A program made the position numbers and the translations under genes. A stretch of DNA of 64,000 nucleotides from Isochrysis galbana (lineage: Eukaryota > Haptophyta > Isochrysidales > Isochrysidaceae), in NCBI GenBank assembly GCA_018136815.1, contig CM030939.1, positions 4,395,419-4,459,418 of the forward strand. The letters run 5' to 3'. Shown here piece after piece: positions 1 to 9,223 of this stretch. The notes beneath the pieces were generated by a model. That model was not told the origin of the DNA and made no database searches. It saw nothing but the letters and a program-made list of their open reading frames with translations. Numbering within the stretch: position 1 is the stretch's first letter; each line of letters begins with the position of its first letter.

Positions 1-2
1 TA

Positions 3-530
3 AATTGGCAACGCATAGGCCCGCACCCGGCGCTATTCACGGGCAAGGGCGCCTCGGACCACCTGCCCCTAATAGGAAACTTCGAATACGTCGGACACAA
101 AAACGGACGCTCATACGACATACGAATAAACAGCGACCTACTAGACGAGGAAGACACGCGTGGAGTGATCAACCGTCTATGGACGGGACACATCACGGCG
201 GAAACACCGGATGAGAGACTAGAAGAGGCCTGGGCGAACGCCAAAAGAGCGGTAGCAACATACCTGCTATGGGCAACCCGGCAAGGAGAAGAACACAAAG
301 CGATCGCGAAAGCCACGGATGAGCTGGCGATCATTGGCATAACCTTGGAGGGAGAAGAGCCTAACCCCGCAAAGCTAGACAGGATGAGGGAACTTAACCT
401 AGAAATCACACAACTGCGAAAACGATCGAAGCCGACGAACAAACAATGCTTCGAAGCACTGAAACACGAAGAAAGACTGACTAAAGAATTCTTTAAAAGA
501 TTCAAACCCAAAACATCGCACAGCGCGATA
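3..530 (+). pseudogene. LINE ORF2 fragment: end of endonuclease domain plus linker
   Basis: One open frame runs from the left window edge. It carries the motif SDHLPLIG, the SDH signature that closes the apurinic-like endonuclease (EEP) domain of non-LTR retrotransposons. A charged helical linker follows, ending in EERLTKEFFKRF. The same linker motif occurs at 63565-63600 (EERMTKEFFQRF), so both belong to one LINE family. The reverse transcriptase that should follow is absent and the frame runs into unrelated sequence near 530. The fragment enters from outside the window, so its 5' end is unknown. It is a dead, truncated copy. Confidence 0.75.
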
Positions 531-605
531 CCCTCATGCCGAGCCAAGGCGACGCCGTTCTCGTCGCGTACGTGGTGCTCCTGGGCCTCTCCTTCGGGGT
601 GCTCA

Positions 606-690
606 CGGGGGGGCTCATGGTAGGGTGAGAGTCCCCACGGGAGGGGAAGAAACCCTGAGGGAAAGGAGACCAAATGAAGGCAAGCCGCCT
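606..690 (+). repeat. Dispersed repeat shared with 23648-23712
   Basis: The stretch reading GGGGGGCTCATGGTAGGGTG, then a purine-rich run containing AAAGGAGACCAAATGAAGGC, recurs at 23648-23712 in the same orientation with a short internal deletion. Both copies lie beside GGCGGNGG-type minisatellite DNA, so repeat and minisatellite seem to travel together. No coding meaning is evident. Confidence 0.7.
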
Positions 691-1105
691 AGAAGGCGGA
701 GGCGGAGCAGGCAATGGAGGGGGTGACGGTGGCGGAGAGGGCGGAGGCGGAGAAGGCAATGGAGGGGATGACGGCGGCGGAGAGGGCGGAGGCGGGGGTG
801 ACGGAGGAGAAGACGGCGGTGGAGAAGGCGGAGGCGGAGAAGGCAATCAATGGAGGGGGTGACGGTGGAGGAGAGGGCGGAGGCGGAGAAGGCAATGGAG
901 GGGATGACGGCGGCGGAGAGGGCGGGGGCGGAAAGGGTGACGGAGGAGAAGACGGCGGTGGAGAGAGCGGAGGCGGAAAAGGCAATGGAGGGGGTGACGG
1001 CGGTGAGAAGGCGGAGGCGGAGCAAGCAATGGAGGGAGTGACGGTGGCGGAGAGGGCGGAGGCGGAGAAGGGAATGGAGGGGATGACTGACGGAGGCGGA
1101 GAGGG
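690..1105 (+). repeat. Purine-rich GGNGG minisatellite
   Basis: Imperfect tandem copies built from GGCGGAGGCGGAGAAGGCAA and GGGGTGACGGTGGCGGAGAG fill about 415 bp. Several frames are open on both strands, giving Gly/Glu- or Pro/Ser-rich conceptual peptides, but this follows from the repeat. A shorter block of the same kind lies at 23459-23515. The following 1106-1425 holds no recognisable gene. Confidence 0.85.
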
Positions 1106-1425
1106 CCGCCGGGACGCAGTGCGTGCGCATAACAACTTTTTCATCTACGGTGCCCCTGTGGTGCCCAATGCTCACAATTATGTAAACAGGCAATTGGTAC
1201 AAAAGTCGCCCATGGGACAGGTGTGGTGCGTGCGTATGCAGAGGGGGGGCGAGGGCGAGGGGGGAGGGGGAGGGGGGCGGTAAACCCACCATTTTCCTCG
1301 GCAATTTTTCATTGCGGCAGGTAAGCCCCCTAGGAGGTTTTTCTTGGGCTTCGGAGAACGGTCAAAAAATGCATCCCCCCCCGCATTTAGTAGTTATAAA
1401 TCAGTGTTTGACCCCCCTACCTTTG

Positions 1426-1549
<124 letters not shown>

Positions 1550-2120
1550 CCATTCACTCGTGCACTGTGCGGTGGCCCCGTGATGCGCAGCAAGGCGCGC
1601 AGGACGCCCGCCCATCGTCTTGCCCAAGAAGCCCAACTTCAAGCCACCCGCTTCTGCCTTTGCGCTAGCACCGCCTTTGTCCTTTGTCGTATCCTGTTGA
1701 AGTTCAGCGCTCGCGCTGTTGACACACTCGGCCCACTAGGCACTCGCACAGGCAAGCATCTGGCTCCTAGAGCGTATGAAAAAGCGATACAATCTGAACG
1801 CTACATTCGCGCCCCCCGCCGCTTCACGGCCCCTGCTTTACCGCGCTTCTCCCCCCCCCCCCGCCCGCCGCCCAAAATGTGATCGTGGTGGCGCCGTCGT
1901 CGGGTCCGCTAGCCGGACAATCTACCTCATAACAACAGGCAGCAGGGGTAGTTGTTCCCGTTTCGCTCGCGATTCAGCGCCGCGTCGGGCGCCACGATGA
2001 CGCGCGGCGTCGACGTGATACACACGCAGATTGAGCGAGCGACCGCCGTGCTTGGTGCAGTCGACTCGGTGCGCTCGGTGGTTGCTACGTGACACACACA
2101 CAGGGTTACTCCGGACGAAA

Positions 2121-4112
2121 TTAGAATACTGCTCTTTGCTGCTGCCCTTGAATCTCGGCAATACGAGGAGATCGGCCAACGCCGACGAAGACTCCGAAGG
2201 CACATGCCGCAAAGATGAGTGTGGTGGCTGCATTGACACTTTCAGCGCCCTGAAGCAGTGGGGCGATGGCAATAAGCGCGAGAGCGGCAGCATTGTACAT
2301 GAACGTCACGAAAGCCGCCGATACGGGCGCCGCAGCGGAACCAGACGCCGGGGCACTTGATTGATGCCAGCTGCCCAGCATCGTACCCGGGGCCACGACC
2401 CGAACGCTTGGAAAAGCACGGCAAGCAGCCTCCGTCACACGGTCTGCTCTCTGCTCTTCGCCTAGAGGAGGCCAAACGCTTGGGAGGGCTCCGACATTGT
2501 CGACAAGCGCCAAGCTGACGGAATGATGATGGGCGAGCTCCCTGAGGGCGTTACTAGTCGTTGCCGGGTGCCCGCTAGTCTCCTCGCCCTGAACATCTGC
2601 GGAGCCAGCCTCTCCTAAGCGAGAAGCCTCCCTGAGAGGCCCTCGAGCCGCAGCCGTGGTGGTGTGTGCCGCGTCGGCACTTTGCCTGAGCACATCTGCA
2701 GCAAGCTCGTAAAGCACTGGGTCTGCGCTCCCCTGGAAGAACCCGGCGGCGGCGGCGAGAATCACAGCACTAGCTCCGCTGGCGGGCGGTAGCAGCGGTG
2801 CTGCTGAAAGCACAGATGGAGCGCTCACTGCATACCCTCCAAAGGACACGGATGAGAGCAGGAGTACCAAGACAAGGAGCTCTGGCAGTCGGGTAGAGAA
2901 AAATGTGGTATCCGCCAATATGCCACCAAATACATTGCCTGCTAGGCAAGTGACGGAATTGGACACGCCAGCGATGCCAGCTATCCGAGATGAGAAGAGC
3001 GGCGGGACCAATGTCTGAGAGATGAGCCCGGCCCAGCCGGCAGACACACCTGCTTCGATGCCAGCTAGCAATGAGAGAACGAGCATCGGCCGGCTTCTCG
3101 CTGCGAGGCGGAGCTCGTTGTCCAAGCGGCGAGCGTGTAGCGCAAAGCTTGTGGCATGCCCCCTTAAGCATGGGCCATACCACCGCCATGATTCTCTCCT
3201 AGGTTCATCAACCGTGGAACTTTCCGTGCCAAATACGATGACTCTACTTGATTCTAGGCCCTGGTGATGAACAGTCTCGCTCTGTCTTACTGCAAATCGC
3301 GCAAAATTTGATCGATCTCCAGATTCAGGTGGGTTGTAGACCCCGGTAAATTCTGCGTCCGGACGGGTGCAATCGAGCACCGAAGCTGCGGAGGCTTCCA
3401 CAGTCCCACACAAAAAGTGAGGTTGGTGTGTGCCGCCAAGCACGCGGCTTGTGGAAGGTGGGGGTAAGTGGATGCAGCAGAATAGAAGCAGAGCCAATGA
3501 TGTGACGAGCTCCAAAAGTAGCAGCCAGATAACGTTGTCAGCACTGTCGGCAATGACTATCGGGCCAAGAACAAATGCGAATAATTGACCTAGGTTTCCG
3601 CCACTATATGCCAAAGCCGTAGCAGTCCCGCGTTTATGCGGCGGGAAGTAGGCCTCCGCAATGGTGGAGCAGCCACTCATCACAAAGGGCCCAGCAGCTG
3701 CATTGAGAAACTGCGCAATCGAAAGGACGACGGTAGACAATCCTGCATGGCTTCGTCGGACATCGTCGCTGACGATCGAGGGCAAGAGCCTTACTGCTGC
3801 GCATGCAAATGAGAGGCTGCCTGCAACGATCATGGAGCTCTTGAGCCCCTCGGCCGGTCCCCGTGGAGTGCTGAGGAGTGCGGTCGCAACAGGCTGGAGG
3901 AGGATGCCGCCGATGGGCCCCCATGCCAAGAGCAGGTCGACCGTGCGCTCCGAGAAGGCATAGTACTCGGAGACTCCCGGGCTGGACACCGATGAGAAAC
4001 TGAACCACAGAACAACCTGGTTGGCGCCCAGGCTGAGGAAGAGCGCGAGGACGAGCCAGTCGCTCAGCGTCGCCCGCGGTGCGGGCTTAGAGCTGAGGAG
4101 CGTCCGCTCCAT
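2121..4112 (-). CDS. MFS transporter, SLC49 (FLVCR/DIRC2)-like
   Basis: The single open frame encodes 663 aa from an ATG at 4112. The N-terminal half has six hydrophobic segments (about residues 18-220). Its motifs resemble SLC49A4/DIRC2: a WGPIGG segment after TM2, then PPHKRGTATALA and GNLGQLFAFVLGP in the TM4-TM5 region. A long hydrophilic loop (about 225-335) separates a second half that carries AGVSAGWAGLI, a VSNSVTCLAGN region and an ELAAD motif. A further loop (about 480-590) precedes the last two helices. Family members are usually 450-560 aa, so the extra length sits in these loops. Animal SLC49 proteins move haem, choline or vitamins. The substrate here is unknown. Intronless as read, although an in-frame intron in a loop cannot be excluded. 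Confidence 0.8.
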   Translation of the reverse strand: MERTLLSSKPAPRATLSDWLVLALFLSLGANQVVLWFSFSSVSSPGVSEYYAFSERTVDLLLAWGPIGGILLQPVATALLSTPRGPAEGLKSSMIVAGSLSFACAAVRLLPSIVSDDVRRSHAGLSTVVLSIAQFLNAAAGPFVMSGCSTIAEAYFPPHKRGTATALAYSGGNLGQLFAFVLGPIVIADSADNVIWLLLLELVTSLALLLFCCIHLPPPSTSRVLGGTHQPHFLCGTVEASAASVLDCTRPDAEFTGVYNPPESGDRSNFARFAVRQSETVHHQGLESSRVIVFGTESSTVDEPRRESWRWYGPCLRGHATSFALHARRLDNELRLAARSRPMLVLSLLAGIEAGVSAGWAGLISQTLVPPLFSSRIAGIAGVSNSVTCLAGNVFGGILADTTFFSTRLPELLVLVLLLSSVSFGGYAVSAPSVLSAAPLLPPASGASAVILAAAAGFFQGSADPVLYELAADVLRQSADAAHTTTAAARGPLREASRLGEAGSADVQGEETSGHPATTSNALRELAHHHSVSLALVDNVGALPSVWPPLGEEQRADRVTEAACRAFPSVRVVAPGTMLGSWHQSSAPASGSAAAPVSAAFVTFMYNAAALALIAIAPLLQGAESVNAATTLIFAACAFGVFVGVGRSPRIAEIQGQQQRAVF

Positions 4113-4284
4113 TGGCGCCGTTGCGCGCTCCCGGCCCCCCTTCTCCCCCTTCCACCCACCCTCTCCCCTTTTCCCCTCTCCCCCTCTTCCCCACCCCCGG
4201 GCCGCGCCGCAGCCGGAAGCTCCGCCCCCTCCGGTCAGAGTTTTCTTGTTGTGTGAGTATAACCTTAGTGCTGTGGGTGCGTCG

Positions 4285-4345
4285 CCCTCGACGGCAACGG
4301 AGCCCCTACCCCGCGATGGGGTTATGCGCGGTTGGTGAATGGCTC
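4285..4345 (+). repeat. Repeat unit shared with 19475-19530
   Basis: About 50 bp containing GCCCCTACCCCGCGATGGGG and TTATGCGCGGTTGGTG recur nearly unchanged at 19475-19530. At this site a hairpin-headed element (4349 onwards) follows directly, so the repeat probably served as its target. Confidence 0.7.
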
Positions 4346-4348
4346 AAA

Positions 4349-4440
4349 AACTAAGTTTATACTTGGTTCACATGGGGGAGGCGCCTCGTGCCCTCCCCCG
4401 GGCTCCAACTCCCCTCCGGGAGGCCGGGGGGCCGGGGGGC
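4349..4440 (+). mobile_element. Head of a hairpin-headed non-autonomous retroelement
   Basis: It starts with AACTAAGTTTATACTTGGTT, an 8-bp stem (one G:T pair) around a TTAT loop. A C/G-rich run beginning CATGGGGGAGGCGCCTCGTG follows. The same head plus body occurs at 54748, and related heads at 6407, 8864 (-), 31554, 40268, 47703, 47728, 55162, 60615 (-) and 63304. No target duplication was found here, so the 3' end is undefined. Confidence 0.6.
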
Positions 4441-4474
4441 CCGTCCGCCCGTCGGTCAACCTTTTCAACCTCAG

Positions 4475-4712
4475 ACTGTTAAGCACGCGCCTGAGCCACC
4501 CCCAGTCGCCTGCCACCACCCCCCACAAGCCCCCTTCCGCACTTCCGCGCCCTCCGTGCGTCGTGCGTCGTGCGTCGATCACCATGCCCGTAGTCACTCC
4601 CGAGGAAAGCTCCACGAGCTCCTTGCAAGAACCGCGTTCCGCGCGAGCTGCCGGCGCGCCCTCGCAGGCAATCTCCAAGAGTGGGTTCAGCCTTGCTCTG
4701 ACAGAGTCTTAC
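4475..4712 (+). repeat. 240-bp dispersed repeat, inverted copy at 28515-28757
   Basis: This segment is highly similar to the reverse complement of 28515-28757, including the tandem CGTGCGTCGTGCGTCGATCA region and the stretch around CTCCCGAGGAAAGCTCC. Both strands stay open in both copies, but substitutions between copies change residues freely. I therefore read it as a non-coding repeat and not an exon. 4713-5596 contains no gene that I can support. Confidence 0.75.
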
Positions 4713-5596
4713 CTTTTCTTGGGTCAGATCGTGTCGTTTATTTGTTGTTCTTTTCTCGTAGTTCTCTTCGTTCTCTTACGGGCGTGAAGAGCGAAGAGCG
4801 AAGAGCGAATGAACGATGAATTTGAGTGGAGAGCCGCGCGCCAACCGCCGAACGAAGACGGAAGACGTGATGAGCGACACACCGCCCACGCGAAGGTTTT
4901 GCCCGAAAACGAGAACAAGAGAATTATAACGATAAATGACGAATGGCGAAGAGAAGAGCGAAGCCTAACGAGTGTCGATTCGCGAATGCTAGCCCGGTCA
5001 CTCACTATGGGGGTGCGGAGGGCACCAGCTACAATGGATGAATGAAGGGCAAAATAAGCTCCCTATAGGTTCCGGTAGGATGGATCAGCAAAAAAAGTTG
5101 GGGGTTCTCCGGCGAAATTAATTTTCGAAAAATACCGAATTTCAGGCCTTCGAAGACGGTGCGCGAAATACAGTCGGGCCCCCCTCCGGTATATTTTTAG
5201 TGAGGCTCTTCATGCGAGGCACAAACATGGAATGACGAGGAAACCTTGGACGCCAACTCGCTGGGTCTACAAGGCGTGGTTCTATGCACACTGGACCATA
5301 AGTCAAGCTCATAATTTTGCAGTTAAATGTGTACGAACGTATCACAAAACTCAAGACGTTAACGTTAACCACTAGTCACCAAGGGCTAGAGCGGCTAATT
5401 TGGCACCGCGACCGGGCGGACGGCATGGTCTTTTTTTTCATCCATTTCAACTAGTGACAGCAAACGACGTCAAATCAAGATATGCTGCCCTAGTTGCCGA
5501 GCCAATTAATTGCCCTTTCCAGCCTCGCACATCTTGTCGAATATCGGCATTGGCGCGAAAACCGCCCGAACGTTACGTACCGAGATGCGCTCGAGT

Positions 5597-6050
5597 GCCC
5601 AACTTTCGAACGCTACCGGGCGCGCTGACGGCGCTTTCTCGGTCTCCCACTGGGATAGGATGCCGCACCAGGCACCATATCCAAATATGCCGCCCGAGCA
5701 GCCACGCCAATCGCCGCCGCCGCCCGCGCTCATCGCGAAATCGACGGCCGTGTGTGGCGCCGACGACTACGCTAACGTCACCCGGCCGAACGGGCCGAGC
5801 GCCCAACTTTCGAACGCTACCGGGCGCGCTGACGGCGCTTTCTCGGTCTCCCACTGGGATAGGATGCCGCACCAGGCACCATATCCAAATATGCCGCCCG
5901 AGCAGCCACGCCAATCGCCGCCGCCGCCCGCGCTCATCGCGAAATCGACGGCCGTGTGTGGCGCCGACGACTACGCTAACGTCACCCGGCCGAACGGGCC
6001 GAGCGCCCAACTTTCGAACGCTACCGGGCGCGCTGACGGCGCTTTCTCGG
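5597..6050 (+). repeat. Satellite: 204-bp unit, two full copies plus part of a third
   Basis: Units begin GCCCAACTTTCGAACGCTAC at 5597, 5801 and 6005, an exact 204-bp period with near-identical copies. Because 204 is divisible by three, long repetitive frames arise on both strands. A partial inverted copy lies at about 17085-17172, beside the reverse transcriptase fragment. Confidence 0.92.
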
Positions 6051-6057
6051 TCTCCGC

Positions 6058-6407
6058 AAACGAAACATCTCGTATATGGCTACTTTACGTTAATGTGGGC
6101 CTTAGGGGAAAAAGTTTCTATGCGCACGCACGGCGCCCTCGCGGGGGGGGGGACTCGATGCGCATACGCACGGCGTGCACAATGATTGCAAGTAATCATA
6201 CGTGCTGCGCAAACGAAACATCTCGTATATGGCTACTTTACGTTATTGTGGGCCTTAGGGGAAAAAGTTTCTATGCGCACGCACGGCGCCCTCGCGAGGG
6301 GGGGGGAGCCGATGCGCATACGCACGGCGTGCACAATGATTGCAAGTAATCACACGTGCTGCGCAACGAAACATCTCGTATACGGCTACTTTACGTTAAT
6401 GTGGGCC
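6058..6407 (+). repeat. Satellite: 153-bp unit, interrupted by a LINE derivative
   Basis: Units begin AACGAAACATCTCGTATA at about 6058, 6211 and 6365 (period 153). The third copy stops at TTTACGTTAATGTGGGCC (6390-6407), where a retroelement is inserted. The rest of that unit resumes at 7604 and continues to about 7715. The array therefore predates the insertion. Confidence 0.92.
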
Positions 6408-7603
6408 AACTAACTTTATAGTTGGTCGCCATGGAGCGCGCCGCCGCTCCCCACCTCTCCTTCGGGTCCCCCGCCGCGGGCGCCCCCCCAGCACCCATGG
6501 AGCTGTCGCTGGCGAAGCGACCGCGTCCGCCCGCAGAGGCCGAGCAGGTGAGCGCGATCCCGGTCGCGCCGCACGGCCCGTGGCCCCGGCCACACAAGTC
6601 ACAGCAGCCATGGGCTGAATATCACAAACGAAGAATGGAAGCACATAGCTAAACTATACACAATGCCGTTATTGAAACACACAGACAAGCACCTCCACTT
6701 CAAACATATCACACACAGAAGAATTGGTACTAGAAATAGATTCACAGACACTCAGACAGACATATGTAGGCTATGTCGTCGACACCGCGAAAACTCGTGC
6801 CATCTAGCGTGGTGTCCCGCGACGAAAACCATCTTCGAGACCATAGACGCCCTCAACAACTACACTCCTCCCCCCAGAAGGACACGCACACAGAAAATAA
6901 AGGATAGATTATTTGCATATCCTGGTACGAACACTCCCGAAAGCCTAAAAGCACTATACGTGATAGCGTGGAAATATATACTAAGAGACTTCTACAGAGT
7001 AGAATTTGAGTCATACGAATACCACTACATACCTATCCTAGAGTCTACACTAGTGAGATTCACTACATTAGTCAGGGGCCTCACCCCGCCAAAAGCGCAC
7101 TGCTCTGCACGCACGCACAAAGCCGCTCAAGGGAGAAAGCCCAAACTCAAGAAATCGCTAGAACTCAGCGCCCCCGTATTCATTGAAAACGAGAAAGGTA
7201 GACTACAACTGAGCGAAAACACCCGCCTCGTAGCAAAAGCACTTGGCCTCGCTGAAAGACTCGCATAACATGAAGCGTCGGCCCGGGGAAACTTACCATC
7301 TAAGAACGCGATCGATCACTATAGGTTATCTAAGAGGAACGCCGCGCACATTAAGCCAAGGGGCCATGGAACAACTATAAAAACAAACGGGTCACTCAGT
7401 GGCACAGGAGGGAGCGGAGAACACGCCGCTGAGGACAAGTGCACACAGCTCCGCTCGGACCCCCCACATATCCCGAGCCCCTAAGTAGAGCACGAGGGGA
7501 GTTGCCGCAAGGCGGGGAATGAGGGTGAGGAAGGGAAGGGGGCGTGGCTACGAATATGCGAGTCAGTGCCACGGGGGAGGCGAGAATATTAAAAGGTTTT
7601 TTT
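6408..7603 (+). mobile_element. Internally deleted LINE with 18-bp target-site duplication
   Basis: It is flanked by TTTACGTTAATGTGGGCC at 6390-6407 and 7604-7621. Its 5' end forms the hairpin CAACTA-ACTTTA-TAGTTG directly before GGTCGCCATGGAGCGCG, the usual start of ORF1 in this family. About 60 codons of ORF1 are joined near 6605 to the last part of ORF2. The 3' end reads GGCGAGAATATTAAAAGG followed by nine or more T. Matching tails occur at 36340-36390 and, inverted, at 23986-24050. Both ends are intact, so this is a mobilised deletion derivative and not a 5'-truncated copy. Confidence 0.85.
6617..7268 (+). pseudogene. C-terminal part of LINE ORF2 with zinc knuckle
   Basis: The frame has no usable start of its own and begins at the deletion junction near 6605. 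It contains HLHFKHITHRRIGTRNRF and then CRLCRRHRENSCHLAWC, a CX2CX8HX3C knuckle found after the reverse transcriptase in L1-type ORF2 proteins. The equivalent region at 57626-59161 reads HLHFKHITHRRVGTYNRF and CRICGEMDESSTHLGEC. The endonuclease and reverse transcriptase are missing, so the product cannot be catalytic. The frame ends in TAA at 7268. 7269-7603 is the element's 3' untranslated part. Confidence 0.8.
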
Positions 7604-8237
7604 TTTACGTTAATGTGGGCCTTAGGGGAAAAAGTTTCTATGCGCACGCACGGCGCCCCCGCGGGGTGGCCGATGCACATCGCGCCGTGCCCATAGTTAC
7701 AAGTAATCACAATCGAAAAGCGCCGACACGGCGCCTTCGGGGGGACACGCGTCGCGGGAAGCAGGGAATGTTACGCTAGTCTATATTTAATTTTAAAATG
7801 AAGCTATATGTACAACTGTGGACATTCGATCGCTCAATTCGACTCATGTCCCACATTTGACGGAACGACACCTCCCACCCTGCTCGCGCGAGAGCTCTGG
7901 ATTCTGCATGGCCACCACCTCCAGGCCATTCTTCGGCCGATCGCGGGCGATCGGACGTCGCGGAAGCTCCGCGTTTCTAATGGTGATGCGCCCTACATTC
8001 ACCACTCCGATTCCCTCCCGTGAGCGCCCGCCTCAATCTCCCAAAATAGCCCGCCACGCGCGGGGGAAGGGAGGGGGGTCACTCACCGACGCCATTGCCC
8101 TTCGTGGGGCGGGAGGGGGTCGTTCGGAGGGGGGAGGGAGTTGCCGGGGCAGGTAGGGGGGGACCCTAAGGAATCCTTGGACACCCAGGGGAGGTGGGAA
8201 ATAGTGGTTAAAATGAGTGAGTGACCGGGCTACGAAT
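7604..8237 (+). other. Resumed 153-bp satellite, then unassigned sequence
   Basis: 7604-7715 completes the interrupted 153-bp unit. Around 7843-7885 lies a segment (TCCCACATTTGACGGAACGA) matching the reverse complement of 28210-28250. No supported gene is present. Confidence 0.6.
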
Positions 8238-8785
8238 GCGACACACAGCTCAGGGGGCAGGTGAGGCTGGGGCATGGCCCTGGCCCCTCCTGTCTCTCCC
8301 TCGCTGGCGCTCCGCGCCCCTGCAAGTCGACTGGAGCTGACTGGGGTGTCTTGATCAGGGGGGCCCAGGGGGAGGAGGGGCTGGTCAGAGGGATGGGCTG
8401 GCCACGACAGGCCAGGGCGGGCGAATCAGGCGTGCCTGTAGGGAGAGGGATGGGTCAGCAGGGCAGTGTGCTCCTGCCGGGCCATCAGGCGTGCTAGGAG
8501 AGCGAGAGCGAGCGACACACAGCTCAGGGGGCAGGTGAGGCTGGGGCATGGCCCTGGCCCCTCCTGTCTCTCCCTCGCTGGCGCTCCGCGCCCCTGCAAG
8601 TCGACTGGAGCTGACTGGGGGGTCTTGATCAGGGGGGCCCAGGGGGAGGAGGGGCTGGTCAGAGGGATGGGCTGGCCACGACAGGCCAGGGCGGGCGAAT
8701 CAGGCGTGCCTGTAGGGAGAGGGATGGGTCAGCAGGGCAGTGTGCTCCTGCTGGGCCATCAGGCGTGCCAGGAGAGCGAGTGGTT
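8238..8785 (+). repeat. Tandem duplication of a 274-bp unit
   Basis: Copies start GCGACACACAGCTCAGGGGG at 8238 and 8512 and differ at very few positions, so the duplication is recent. In inverted orientation the unit is related to the elements at 40268-40690 and 31640-31930, which share its TCTCCCTCGCTGGCGCTC-type segments. It appears to be the body of a hairpin-headed repeat. Confidence 0.88.
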
Positions 8786-8864
8786 CCTCCCCCATGACAG
8801 GGGAGGAGTGGAGAGAGAGGGGGGCTCGTGCCCCCCCCTGGGCAAACTAAGTATAAACTTAGTT
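8786..8864 (-). mobile_element. Head region of a hairpin-headed repeat, minus strand
   Basis: Read on the minus strand from 8864 it starts AACTAAGTTTATACTTAGTT, a perfect 8-bp stem with a TTAT loop. A GC-rich run follows that leads into the 274-bp duplicated body. The copy at 40268 has the same order of head and body on the plus strand. 8865-9223 holds the 3' flank of the ARM-repeat gene and nothing else that I recognise. Confidence 0.7.
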
Positions 8865-9223
8865 GTAAGGAGCAGGCACGAGAACGGCGCACTAACTCAC
8901 GGGCTATGGGCTCTTATGAAGCTCCCACAGCACTACCGTCCGGCCACTGACAGTTTCTGTCATGTTTGCTACGGCGAACTAATAATTACAATGGCATCAT
9001 AACGGGAGGCACAATCCGTCTCGAGTCATGGAGCACATGCATCTGTAGCCTCGCCATCATTCGGCTAAAAGAAGAACCACGCCATTTGTCGCGACGCATG
9101 GGGCGATCCTCGTCCCAAGCCAAGCCTTGGCCCACCCCTTCCGATAGGCATCGCCATCGAGCATTCATCGCATCTTCATCTATATGTATGTGTGCAGCCC
9201 GCACTGCCCCAGTGCAGAACACT

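Noticed and set aside
690-1290. Long open frames on both strands over the purine minisatellite
   Set aside because: They are products of repeat units whose length is a multiple of three and show only Gly/Glu or Pro/Ser repeats.
5573-6349. Overlapping long frames on both strands of the 204-bp and 153-bp arrays
   Set aside because: The periods are divisible by three, so frames stay open by arithmetic; no family motif and no start common to the copies.
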